Shown piece by piece: positions 45,262 through 53,863 of a DNA stretch of 64,000 nt (the first letter of the stretch is position 1; each line of letters starts with the position of its first letter). The notes under the pieces are model-generated. The model saw only the letters and a list, made by a program, of their open reading frames with translations. It was not told the origin of the DNA and did no database searches. The translations under genes were made by a program, and so were the position numbers. The stretch is from assembly GCA_002457315.1 (NCBI GenBank), contig NTKI01000006.1:1-64000 (forward strand), read 5' to 3'. Source of the stretch: Rhodothermaeota bacterium MED-G19. Lineage in GTDB: Bacteria; Bacteroidota; Bacteroidia; Cytophagales; MED-G16.

Positions 45262-46342
45262 TTATTATTCCTTTATCTATATTAAATATTTTAATTGGGT
45301 GTATTATTTTTTTCATTTTATGTAATCTATCCTCTAAAGAGTCTGAAATAAAAATCTGAGAAAAATTATTTCCTAGAATATACTTTACAAAAGTATTAAT
45401 TTTAGTGTCATCAAGTTTGTGAAATATATCATCAAGAAGTAGTATGGGGGTTATTAATAGTTTCTTTTTTAAAAGATAAAATTCTGACAACTTCAAGGAT
45501 ATTATAAATGTTTTTTGCTGACCTTGGGACCCTATTCTTTTAATTAATTTGTTGTTCATCATAAATGAGTAATCGTCGTTGTGGATCCCAATATTTGTTT
45601 TTTTTGTATAAAAATCTTTTTCCAAATATTTTTCATAAATATCACAATTCATTTCCTTATTAAAATTTGATGAATAATAAACATTGAAATTATTTTTAGA
45701 GTTATTTAATTCGTTTGACACATGATTAAATGACTCATTAAATTTTTCTAGTTCACTCTCTCTGAAACTATGAATGGAATTATTTAATTGAATTAATTTT
45801 TCATCGTAAACCTTAAGATAATTATTATCTATATCATCTAAATTGGAGATACTCTTTATGTAAGTATTTCTTTGTTTTAATAATCTATTATATGCAATAA
45901 GGTTATTCAGATAATTTTTATCAATTTGTGAAAATAGTTGATCAAAAAACTTTCTTCTTTCACTACTATAATTTCTTATTAAATTAATGTCATATGGGGT
46001 TATGAAGACCAATGGTATCTTCCCTAAATGATCTTTAACTTTTAAGTATTTTTCATTATTCTCAAATATTTTTTTAACATTTGGTTGTTCAAAAGTGCAT
46101 GTATAGGAGTTGTTATTTGAGTAGTCACCTTCTATTCTGAAAAATGATTCTTTGGCTAAAACATTATCTGAATCAAAATTATTTATAGCACTTTTCCCAT
46201 ATGAAAGGTAATAAATAGCATCTAGTAGATTTGTTTTCCCAGAACCGTTTTTACCAAATAAAAAATTAATTTTATTTGAAAACTTGACCTCACTAGAAAT
46301 ATAATTTTTAAAATTATTAATCTTTATTTTATCAATATGCAT
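45251..46342 (-). CDS. recF: DNA replication and repair protein RecF
   Basis: RecF is an SMC-like ATPase that helps RecOR load RecA on gapped DNA. The 363-residue protein has Walker A FGKNGSGKTNLLDAIYYLSYG (about 29-49) and the FITPYDINLIRNYSSERRKFFD block near residue 112. A short coiled coil follows, then the signature SQGQQKTFIISLKL near 268 and Walker B PILLLDDIFHKLD near 300. The length matches RecF from related bacteria. It is the first gene of a two-gene operon with DUF721. An intergenic gap of 82 bases separates it from divergent pdhA. Confidence 0.95.
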   Translation of the reverse strand: MHIDKIKINNFKNYISSEVKFSNKINFLFGKNGSGKTNLLDAIYYLSYGKSAINNFDSDNVLAKESFFRIEGDYSNNNSYTCTFEQPNVKKIFENNEKYLKVKDHLGKIPLVFITPYDINLIRNYSSERRKFFDQLFSQIDKNYLNNLIAYNRLLKQRNTYIKSISNLDDIDNNYLKVYDEKLIQLNNSIHSFRESELEKFNESFNHVSNELNNSKNNFNVYYSSNFNKEMNCDIYEKYLEKDFYTKKTNIGIHNDDYSFMMNNKLIKRIGSQGQQKTFIISLKLSEFYLLKKKLLITPILLLDDIFHKLDDTKINTFVKYILGNNFSQIFISDSLEDRLHKMKKIIHPIKIFNIDKGIINEE

Positions 46343-46343
46343 A

Positions 46344-46351
46344 TATATTTG
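46344..46351 (+). promoter_or_regulatory. Candidate -7 box for pdhA
   Basis: TATATTTG fits TAnnTTTG, lies just outside the recF start in the divergent gap, and would give pdhA a leader of roughly 65 bases. A -33 TTG is not evident. Confidence 0.35.
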
Positions 46352-46424
46352 TGCAAAAAATAAGAATTGTTTCTAATGTAAATAAACTAAAATTTATTAG
46401 AGATTTTTTATTTAATATTAAAAT

Positions 46425-47453
46425 ATGCCAGCTACTAAGGAAAAAAAAGTTAAATCTAAGTCAAGAGAAGAGTTTGATACAACTACTTATCTGTATTGGA
46501 TAAAGTCCATGCTTCTTATGAGAAGGTTTGAAGAGATGGCTGGTAGACTCTATGGTCAACAAAAAATTAGGGGTTTTTGTCATTTATATATTGGTCAAGA
46601 AGCTTGTATTTCGGGTGCCGTTTCTGCGTTAAGAGAAGGAGATAAATATATAACCTCATATAGAGACCACGCTCATCCTTTAGCTCTAGGAACAAATCCT
46701 GATAAAATTATGGCTGAACTTTATGGTAAGGTAACGGGGATTTCTAAAGGTAAAGGAGGATCTATGCACATGTTTGATAAAGAGAAACATTTTTATGGTG
46801 GCCATGGTATTGTTGGAAATCAAATTCCTATGGGAGCTGGAATTGCTTTTTCAGAGAAATATAATAATACAGGAAATGTATGTCTAACATATTTGGGTGA
46901 TGGAGCTCTAAGAATAGGAGCTTTTCATGAGGCAGTTAATATATCTATGTTTTTAAAACTTCCTGTTATTTTTATTATTGAAAATAATGGCTATGCAATG
47001 GGAACATCTGTAGATCGGACCTCGAATGTAACTGAGCTTTATAAGACCGGGTTGTCATATGACATACCATCTGAACCTGTTGATGCAATGAATGTAATTA
47101 AAGTTCACAGATCTGTAGCTAAAGCAGCTTTCAGAGCAAGAAATGGTGAGGGACCCTCACTTTTAGAATTTAGAACGTATCGATATAAAGGACACTCAAT
47201 GTCTGATCCTGCTAAATATAGATCTAAAGAAGAATTACAGAGTTATAAAGAGAAAGATCCTATAGAACAAGTAAAAAAAATGATTTTATCAAAAAAGATA
47301 TTAAAACTTGATGAGTTAGATGCAATAGATAAAAATATTAAAGATCAAGTTAAGAAGTCAGTAGAGTTCTCTGAGAACTCAGATTATCCTTCTCCAGAAG
47401 AAGCTTACAATGACATTTATGTTCAAAAAGATTATCCATTTTTAAGAGAATAA
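46425..47453 (+). CDS. pdhA: Pyruvate dehydrogenase E1 component, alpha subunit
   Basis: This 342-residue subunit pairs with an E1 beta chain to decarboxylate pyruvate with thiamine diphosphate. The ThDP-binding motif is visible from YLGDGALRIGAFHEAVNIS to LPVIFIIENNGYAMGTS (about residues 156-190). The N-terminal MLLMRRFEEMAGRLYGQQKIRGFCHLYIGQEA block and the phosphorylation-loop-like YRYKGHSMSDPAKYR also match PdhA. The E2 gene often follows pdhA in flavobacteria; here a TPR gene follows, so E1 beta and E2 must lie elsewhere. A branched-chain oxo-acid E1 alpha is a less likely alternative. Confidence 0.9.
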   Translation: MPATKEKKVKSKSREEFDTTTYLYWIKSMLLMRRFEEMAGRLYGQQKIRGFCHLYIGQEACISGAVSALREGDKYITSYRDHAHPLALGTNPDKIMAELYGKVTGISKGKGGSMHMFDKEKHFYGGHGIVGNQIPMGAGIAFSEKYNNTGNVCLTYLGDGALRIGAFHEAVNISMFLKLPVIFIIENNGYAMGTSVDRTSNVTELYKTGLSYDIPSEPVDAMNVIKVHRSVAKAAFRARNGEGPSLLEFRTYRYKGHSMSDPAKYRSKEELQSYKEKDPIEQVKKMILSKKILKLDELDAIDKNIKDQVKKSVEFSENSDYPSPEEAYNDIYVQKDYPFLRE

Positions 47454-47460
47454 TAATATT

Positions 47461-48168
47461 ATGGTAAAAATAAGAAAGCCTAAAAAAGAGAATAAAGAAG
47501 TACTTCCAATTGAAAATACTGAAGCTCTCAATGAGACATTGAGCAGGTCAGAAAAATTTATAAATGAAAATAAAAATAAGATTTTTTCTGTTATTGGTGT
47601 TGTTGCAATTATTTTACTTTCATTTTCAGTTTTTTCATATCTTAAGAGAACTCAGAATATAACCGCTCAAGAAGAAATGTTTCAGGCAGTATATTATTAT
47701 GAAAAAGATAGTTTAGTTCAGGCATTAAATGGTGATGGAAATAATTATGGGTTTCTAGAGATTATTGATGAATATGGGTTGTCAGATGCTGCTAATTTAT
47801 CAAAATTTTATGCAGGATCATCATATTTAAAACTTGGAAATTACGAAAACGCTATAAAGTATTTAAAAGATTTTTCTTCATCAGACCTACTAATTCAAGC
47901 TAGAGCTTATTCACTTATAGGCGATGCATATGTAGAAATTTTAGATTTCGAAAACGCTATATCTTATTTTGAGAAAGCTTCTAATGAATCTCCAAACGAA
48001 TATTTTACACCAAGTTATTTACTGAAACTAGCATTGGTCCATGAGGAGGTTAATAATTTAGAGTCAGCGTTAGAGTCATATAAAACAGTAATAGAAGACT
48101 ATAAGGATTCCCCTGAATATCAATTGGCTCTAAAGAATAAAAATAGGATTGAAGGTTTATTACTATGA
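47461..48168 (+). CDS. TPR protein with N-terminal membrane anchor
   Basis: This 235-residue protein has a basic cytoplasmic start, one transmembrane helix (about 42-61) and a periplasmic tail of tetratricopeptide-like pairs (FYAGSSYLKLGNYENAIKYL, AYSLIGDAYVEILDFENAISYF, KLALVHEEVNNLESALESY). The arrangement resembles YfgM/TolA-binding-type TPR proteins of Bacteroidota. The partner and function are unknown. It lies between pdhA and ribH and overlaps the ribH start by four bases (ATGA), a gene pairing common in flavobacteria. Confidence 0.85.
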   Translation: MVKIRKPKKENKEVLPIENTEALNETLSRSEKFINENKNKIFSVIGVVAIILLSFSVFSYLKRTQNITAQEEMFQAVYYYEKDSLVQALNGDGNNYGFLEIIDEYGLSDAANLSKFYAGSSYLKLGNYENAIKYLKDFSSSDLLIQARAYSLIGDAYVEILDFENAISYFEKASNESPNEYFTPSYLLKLALVHEEVNNLESALESYKTVIEDYKDSPEYQLALKNKNRIEGLLL

Positions 48169-48635
48169 GTTTTGATTCAAATGTAAATATCAACTTTCAT
48201 AATAAAGATTTTAGTGGTTTTAAAATTGGTATAGTAAGATCGTTATGGAATACCAATATTACTGATATTTTACTTTCATCTTGTATAACTCAACTTAAAG
48301 ATCAGGGTATTAGTTCTAAAAACTTAATACAAAAAGATGTGCCAGGAAGTATGGAATTAGTTCATGCTGCGAATATTATTTTATCTAATCATGATATAGA
48401 TGGAGTTATAGCTTTGGGTTGTATTGTAAAGGGAGAAACTGATCATGATAAATATATATCTAATGCAGTTGCTAACGGATTGGTCAATGTATCTATAAAG
48501 TATAATAAGCCAGTAATTTTTGGAGTTTTAACTACAAACTCTATTAACCAGGCACTTGATAGATGCGGAGGTAAACACGGTAACAAGGGAATAGAATCTG
48601 CTAATACACTCTTGAGTATGCTAGACTTCTATTAA
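48165..48635 (+). CDS. ribH: 6,7-dimethyl-8-ribityllumazine synthase
   Basis: RibH condenses 5-amino-6-ribitylaminouracil with dihydroxybutanone phosphate, the penultimate step of riboflavin synthesis. The 156-residue protein shows KIGIVRSLWNTNIT at the start, VPGSMELVHAANIIL near residue 60 and the catalytic-loop motif GCIVKGETDHDKYISNAVANGL near 86. That motif includes the His that acts in proton transfer. FGVLTTNSINQALDRCGGKHGNKG near 125 forms the phosphate-binding end. It is probably an icosahedral or pentameric cytosolic enzyme. It is coupled to the upstream TPR gene. Confidence 0.96.
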   Translation: MSFDSNVNINFHNKDFSGFKIGIVRSLWNTNITDILLSSCITQLKDQGISSKNLIQKDVPGSMELVHAANIILSNHDIDGVIALGCIVKGETDHDKYISNAVANGLVNVSIKYNKPVIFGVLTTNSINQALDRCGGKHGNKGIESANTLLSMLDFY

Positions 48636-50056
48636 GAATATAAAATCATAGTCTGCAATATATATGTAGCTGCACCACATATATAACCAATCACAGCATA
48701 TAATGATATTTTTTTCATATACCAGAAAAAAGGTATTTTTTCTAGACCCATTATTGCAACCCCAGCAGCTGACCCAATTATTAATGCACTACCTCCCGTT
48801 CCAGCACAATAAGCTAAAAACTGCCAAAACAAACCATCTTCTTGGAAGAAACCCGTCATCTCTAATGGATACATTCCGATAGCAGCAGCAACTAATGGAA
48901 CATTGTCTATTATTGCAGATAAAAGTCCTATAATTAGACCAATTGAATAAACGCCATTAGATGTGTCAGTGCCAATATTATTATCTAGAAAAACAGCCAT
49001 TTGATTTAATTGGCCTGCAGCTTGTAAACTACCTACTGCTAATAATATTCCTAAGAAAAATAATAATGTAGGAACATCCATTTTTTCTAATGCATGGTAT
49101 GCTGAAAAGTGTTCTCTATCTTCTTTATCATCTTTTCTGTGCAGGAGATCTGTTAATAACCAAAGAAACCCTAAACTTAACATCATCCCCATGAAAGGTG
49201 GAAAATGAGTTATAGACTTAAATATTGGGACAAATAATAAGCAGCTAACACCACTGAAAAATACAATATTTCTTTGTCTTTTAGATGTGTGGTGAGAGGT
49301 AACCATAAAATCTTTATCAGGTCTTTCAAATTTACCCTTTACTTTTGGCGACATAATTATCAAAGGTACTATCAGACATACCATACTTGGAATAAGTAGT
49401 TTTGTTACTACTTCATAGGTGGTAATTTGTTTTCCAATCCAAAGCATAGTGGTGGTTACATCACCAATAGGTGACCATGCTCCTCCTGCATTAGCTGCTA
49501 TTATTATCATCCCAAGAAAGAACCACCTATCATTTTTATCAACAATAAATTTCCTTGTCAGCGAAACCATAATTATTGAGGTGGTTAGGTTATCTAATAA
49601 GGCTGAGAAGAAAAACGAAATGATTCCAAGTATCCAGAATAGTTTTAGCTTACTGGTTGTTTTAATTCTATCTGTAACTACTCTAAAACCTCCATGAAGG
49701 TCAATTATTTCAACTATAGTCATAGCTCCCATAAGAAAAAATAGAATACTAGATATCTCAGTCAAAATTTCAAATAGTTGAACTTCAGTTACATAATGTT
49801 GAATTATTTCTATTTTACTTTTATCAACTTTTTCTGATGTTTTAATAATTTCATCAGGATAAATATTACTGAATTCCGTTGCGGCATAGTCTTTAACTTT
49901 ATTTAAGTCTACAATTTTTTCTTTTCCAAAAACAAAAATTGTCCAACATAATACACCAGTAATTAAAGCAATAGCAGCTTTATCTACTTTTATTGTATGC
50001 TCTATGGTTATGAATGCATAACCTACCACAAAGACTATAATCATTAACTCGTACAT
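48632..50056 (-). CDS. nhaD: NhaD-type Na+/H+ antiporter
   Basis: This 474-residue membrane protein has twelve or more helices and the NhaD signatures SPIGDVTTTMLWIGKQ near residue 205, DNLTTSIIMVSLTRKF near 158 and DNVPLVAAAIGMYPLE near 390. The last two carry Asp-Asn pairs expected in the ion path. It exports Na+ or Li+ in exchange for protons and belongs to the ion transporter superfamily. In marine bacteria it supports growth in salt. It is a single minus-strand gene ahead of the anmK stop (two bases apart), sharing TTAA stop bases with convergent ribH. Confidence 0.93.
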   Translation of the reverse strand: MYELMIIVFVVGYAFITIEHTIKVDKAAIALITGVLCWTIFVFGKEKIVDLNKVKDYAATEFSNIYPDEIIKTSEKVDKSKIEIIQHYVTEVQLFEILTEISSILFFLMGAMTIVEIIDLHGGFRVVTDRIKTTSKLKLFWILGIISFFFSALLDNLTTSIIMVSLTRKFIVDKNDRWFFLGMIIIAANAGGAWSPIGDVTTTMLWIGKQITTYEVVTKLLIPSMVCLIVPLIIMSPKVKGKFERPDKDFMVTSHHTSKRQRNIVFFSGVSCLLFVPIFKSITHFPPFMGMMLSLGFLWLLTDLLHRKDDKEDREHFSAYHALEKMDVPTLLFFLGILLAVGSLQAAGQLNQMAVFLDNNIGTDTSNGVYSIGLIIGLLSAIIDNVPLVAAAIGMYPLEMTGFFQEDGLFWQFLAYCAGTGGSALIIGSAAGVAIMGLEKIPFFWYMKKISLYAVIGYICGAATYILQTMILYS

Positions 50057-50058
50057 CT

Positions 50059-51129
50059 TTATAAAATTATATTATCAACAATTAGGCCTGATGATGTTGA
50101 ATTTTTAGAACCAGTTACTGATTTATCAACATTTTTTTTATTTAGAAACCTTAGCAGCCCAAGGAATCCAAAAATTATTGCCTCTTTAAAAATAATTATT
50201 TTTTTATTTGGAACAATAAAATTTGAATCAAGTTTATTGAATTTATGTAAATTTTTTAAGATTTGATTATTAAAAACCCCTCCTCCTGTCAATAAAATTT
50301 TTGATTTCTTTTTACTTATAGCACTACTTATTTGATATGCCATATGTTTTATATAAGTTTTCAATACATCTTTTGGTTCATAATTTTTAAAAAGAGGATC
50401 ATAGTTTTTTTCTATGTATAAAAGATCTAGACTTTTTGGGTAACTTTTTACATAATATTTTAAGTTGTTTAATTTTTTAAAGAGCTTTTCTTTGAATTTA
50501 CCTCTCATTGATAATTTGCCGTCCAAATCAAAATCATAGCCTAGTTCTCTTGCGTATTTATTTAGTATAATATTTGCTGGACAAATATCATAACCATAAA
50601 ATTTGTTGTTCTCAAGAGAAGATATATTAGTGATTCCACCAATATTAATACAATAATCATAATCCTTAAAGAGTTTTCTCTCTCCATAGGGGACTAAGGG
50701 AGCTCCTTGACCATCATGTAATACATCCAGCTCTCTGAAATTATGAACCGTTGGCACTTTATTATTTATATATATAATTAATGGATTTCCTATTTGATGG
50801 GTTAATTGTAGTTGGATATCATGAAAAACAGTATGTCCATGAGATGAAATCAAATCAACAGATATTTTGTTTTTTTTTATAAACTTCACTAAGCTTTCTG
50901 AAAAAAATTCTCCTAACTCATTATCAAGTTTTTTCAAGTTTAATGAACTTGTTTTTCCACAGGATATTAGTTTATCTCTTAATTTCTTGGAGTAACTGAT
51001 ACTTTCTGCATTAATCATCTTATATCTCCATTCATTTTTCTCTTTTAGGAAATGACAGTGTGCCAAATCTATACCATCACAGGAAGTGCCTGACATTAAA
51101 CCAATAACACTATATGTTTTATTATTCAT
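50059..51129 (-). CDS. anmK: Anhydro-N-acetylmuramic acid kinase
   Basis: AnmK phosphorylates and opens 1,6-anhydro-MurNAc released from peptidoglycan, feeding cell-wall recycling. The 356-residue protein begins with GLMSGTSCDGIDLAHC (residues 10-25, the ATP-loop motif with the catalytic Asp region). It also has DLISSHGHTVFHD near residue 96, INIGGITNISSL near 167 and KILLTGGGVFNNQILKNL near 290, all typical of the family. It may form an operon with nhaD, which follows after two bases. Murein turnover fits with the penicillin-binding protein and M23 peptidase in the window. Confidence 0.95.
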   Translation of the reverse strand: MNNKTYSVIGLMSGTSCDGIDLAHCHFLKEKNEWRYKMINAESISYSKKLRDKLISCGKTSSLNLKKLDNELGEFFSESLVKFIKKNKISVDLISSHGHTVFHDIQLQLTHQIGNPLIIYINNKVPTVHNFRELDVLHDGQGAPLVPYGERKLFKDYDYCINIGGITNISSLENNKFYGYDICPANIILNKYARELGYDFDLDGKLSMRGKFKEKLFKKLNNLKYYVKSYPKSLDLLYIEKNYDPLFKNYEPKDVLKTYIKHMAYQISSAISKKKSKILLTGGGVFNNQILKNLHKFNKLDSNFIVPNKKIIIFKEAIIFGFLGLLRFLNKKNVDKSVTGSKNSTSSGLIVDNIIL

Positions 51130-51166
51130 GGTAAAATTTTATTTTTTATTTATGAACTAAAGAATG

Positions 51167-51174
51167 CATCTTTG
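51167..51174 (+). promoter_or_regulatory. Near-consensus -7 box for the envelope operon
   Basis: CATCTTTG differs from TAnnTTTG by one base and lies 27 bases before the ATG at 51202, in the 72-base gap shared with divergent anmK. It is the best candidate for the promoter of the seven-gene envelope operon. Confidence 0.28.
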
Positions 51175-51201
51175 CATTTCAAATAAATAACAAAAAAAAG
51201 G

Positions 51202-52485
51202 ATGCATAGGCTTCACGTTAATATATTTCTAATATACTTTTTTTTTCTAACTAAATTATCACTTGCTCAAGACACTACTCCATTTAGTTCAGTAAATCCA
51301 ATTGGAGAGATATCAGATAATTCTTTTGCTAATAATTTAGGGATGGGAGGCGTCGGAATCAGCAACGGATCTTATTGGCACTTAAATAATCAAAATCCTG
51401 CTGCCCTGGTATATAATAGATTCACAACATTTGAAATGGGCATTGCATCTGATGTAAGACAAATTGTCAATAGTTCAACAAAAGATATAACAGGAAATGG
51501 AAATATAAATTATATAGGTTTTGGTATTCCAGTTTTAAAAGGAGGAAAATGGGTTACATCTATTGGATTCAACCCATATAGTAGTACTAATTATAAACTT
51601 TTTTCACAGGATCAGGTGGTTGATTTAAATGGTGACCCTACTTCAGCACTAGTTGATTATAATTATGATGGTTCTGGCGGACTAACGGAGGTGTATTTTT
51701 CTAATGGATTCAAACTTGGAAATGATTTTTCATTTGGAATAAAGGGCTCTTATATTTTTGGAAAGATAACTAGTAATATTTCTTCAAGTATATCAAACGA
51801 ACCACAATTTTACTCTAATTTATTCGAGAGGTCGTCATTCAAAGATCTATCATTATCTACTGGTTTATTTTATAAGAATGAGTTCAAGGAAGATAATTTT
51901 ATAAAAATTGGGTTAATTTATGACCTCAACTCTTCTCTTGATGCGACTAGGTTTTCACAGCTTGAAAGAAAAATCCCAAATTCTCTTTCTGTTCTTGTAA
52001 TAGACACAATTTATAATAACGAGATGTCTAAGTTTAATATCCCTAGAAATTTTGGTATTGGCGTATCATATGAGATTATCGATAAACTATCTGTTGGCAT
52101 AGAATATAGATCCAGATCATGGAATAGTAGTAGTGGGTATGGTGACAATTCATCCAAATTATACAAAACAGAATTTCAAGTATCTACAGGAATTGAGATT
52201 ATTCCTGATGCTGAAAATGTAAATAGTTTTTTTAAACGAGTAACATACAGAGGGGGTTTGTTATTTAAAAAATCACCTTTTTTAATTAATTCTGAAGAAT
52301 TATATACCACAGCTTTTACCTTCGGATTGGCAATACCAATCGGTACTATTTCAAGGATAAATTTAGGTTTAGAAGTAGGTAAAAGAGGTAATGTTGATAA
52401 ATTATCTATCAAAGAAAACTATCTAAAGTTCATTATTGGGAGTTCTATAAATAATATTTGGTTTATTAAAAGAAAATTTGATTAA
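51202..52485 (+). CDS. Outer-membrane beta-barrel protein (FadL/PorV-like)
   Basis: This 427-residue protein has a signal peptide (about 1-22, LSLAQ), then an ANNLGMGGVGISNGSYWHLNNQNPAAL segment. The NPA motif after a plug-like N-terminal stretch is shared with FadL and PorV outer-membrane proteins. The remainder alternates strands with aromatic girdles and Asn/Ser-rich loops, predicting a 14-strand-type barrel ending KRKFD. The transported ligand is unknown. It opens an operon that continues with a TPR protein and LptC, an arrangement recurring in flavobacteria. Confidence 0.75.
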   Translation: MHRLHVNIFLIYFFFLTKLSLAQDTTPFSSVNPIGEISDNSFANNLGMGGVGISNGSYWHLNNQNPAALVYNRFTTFEMGIASDVRQIVNSSTKDITGNGNINYIGFGIPVLKGGKWVTSIGFNPYSSTNYKLFSQDQVVDLNGDPTSALVDYNYDGSGGLTEVYFSNGFKLGNDFSFGIKGSYIFGKITSNISSSISNEPQFYSNLFERSSFKDLSLSTGLFYKNEFKEDNFIKIGLIYDLNSSLDATRFSQLERKIPNSLSVLVIDTIYNNEMSKFNIPRNFGIGVSYEIIDKLSVGIEYRSRSWNSSSGYGDNSSKLYKTEFQVSTGIEIIPDAENVNSFFKRVTYRGGLLFKKSPFLINSEELYTTAFTFGLAIPIGTISRINLGLEVGKRGNVDKLSIKENYLKFIIGSSINNIWFIKRKFD

Positions 52486-52495
52486 TTTTAATATT

Positions 52496-53863
52496 ATGAA
52501 AAATTTAATTGTCACAATAATTTTATTTTTTAATAGCTTTTTTTTACTTGCACAACCAGGTTGGAACTGGCCTGAAAATAAATCTGAAGCTGAAGAAAAA
52601 AATGTATTATATACAGACTACCTAAAACAACAAAATTGTGAGGCAGCAGTTGAACATCTCGGCTGGCTGATTGATAATGTACCAAATCTTCATGTTTCAA
52701 TATATCAAAATGGCATTAAAATTTATAGGTGTCTCATTGATAAAGAAGATGACCCTATTAGAAAAAATGAATTAATTGAAAAATCTCTGAGTTTGTTCGA
52801 TGCAAGACATAAAAATTTTGGAAGAGAAGCTTACGTTAAAAATAGAAAGGTAACATTCGCCTACACCTTCTATAGGTCTGATAAGACCAAGTATGAGTTG
52901 TTATATAATATGTTTAATGACGCATACTCTCTTAATGGCAATAAAATAGGAAACAGTAATATAGTAGCTTTTATGGATATTGTTAGAAAGCATAAACTTA
53001 CATCAAAAACTATAAGTGATGATGAAGTATTAAACATATATGATAATATTTCAAAAACTATTGAATTCAAAATTATTAATGAACCAAAGAATGAGGTAAG
53101 GCTAAGAAAATATCAAGACAATGTAGATAAACTTTTAACTGCAACAATAACTGTAGATTGTAATTTTGTTGAGAACACTCTAGGACCTAAATTATTAGAG
53201 TTAACCGCAGCTCCAGCAGATGAGATTGTTCAGACTGATTATGAGACATTAACTCCAGTTGATATTACATATTCAGATGAGATAGTAAAATTGGCTAAAA
53301 AGATTTTTCAATTAAGTATTACTGGTAAGTGCACTTCATCCGAAATTGCTTTAGAAGCAGCAAAGATAATGTTCACGAACGAAAAAGATTTTGCTATAGC
53401 AAAATTCATAGCGGGGAGAGAACAAGCTAATAAAAATTACGAGTCCGCTTTAGAATACTATGATGGAGCTATTGATTCTTCAGATGATAATGTTCAAAAA
53501 TCTGAAATCTATTTAAACAAAGCCCAGCTGTATGCTGTTATTGGAAATAAAAATAAATCAAGAAATAACGCTAGAAGATCCATTTCTTTAAATTCTAAAA
53601 ATTCGGATGCGTATAAGTTAATTGGAAATTTATATATGGGTTCTTATGATGATTGTAGAGAAGGTAAGAGCAGAGTAGAAGATAGATTAGTTTTTATAGC
53701 AGCTTATAATATTTTTAAAAATGGAGGATTAATATCTCAAGCTAATCAGGCAAAAGAACAATTTCCGTCTATGGAAGAAATATTTAATGAGAACATGGAG
53801 ATAGGTGAGTCCATGAATACAGGCTGTTGGATTAATGAAACAGTAACTTTAAATAAGAGATAA
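52496..53863 (+). CDS. Periplasmic TPR protein
   Basis: From the ATG at 52496 the protein has 455 residues; the frame extends upstream into the previous gene's end, which is not used. It starts with a signal peptide (about 1-19, LLAQ) followed by GWNWPENKSEAEEKN. Helical repeats follow, with clear TPR pairs near 300-385 (AKFIAGREQANKNYESALEYY, YLNKAQLYAVIGNKNKSRNNARR). The C-terminus ends GCWINETVTLNKR, a tail I associate with a Bacteroidota family of secreted TPR proteins. It is probably a periplasmic scaffold for an outer-membrane process. It is coupled to the next gene through TAATG. Confidence 0.8.
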   Translation: MKNLIVTIILFFNSFFLLAQPGWNWPENKSEAEEKNVLYTDYLKQQNCEAAVEHLGWLIDNVPNLHVSIYQNGIKIYRCLIDKEDDPIRKNELIEKSLSLFDARHKNFGREAYVKNRKVTFAYTFYRSDKTKYELLYNMFNDAYSLNGNKIGNSNIVAFMDIVRKHKLTSKTISDDEVLNIYDNISKTIEFKIINEPKNEVRLRKYQDNVDKLLTATITVDCNFVENTLGPKLLELTAAPADEIVQTDYETLTPVDITYSDEIVKLAKKIFQLSITGKCTSSEIALEAAKIMFTNEKDFAIAKFIAGREQANKNYESALEYYDGAIDSSDDNVQKSEIYLNKAQLYAVIGNKNKSRNNARRSISLNSKNSDAYKLIGNLYMGSYDDCREGKSRVEDRLVFIAAYNIFKNGGLISQANQAKEQFPSMEEIFNENMEIGESMNTGCWINETVTLNKR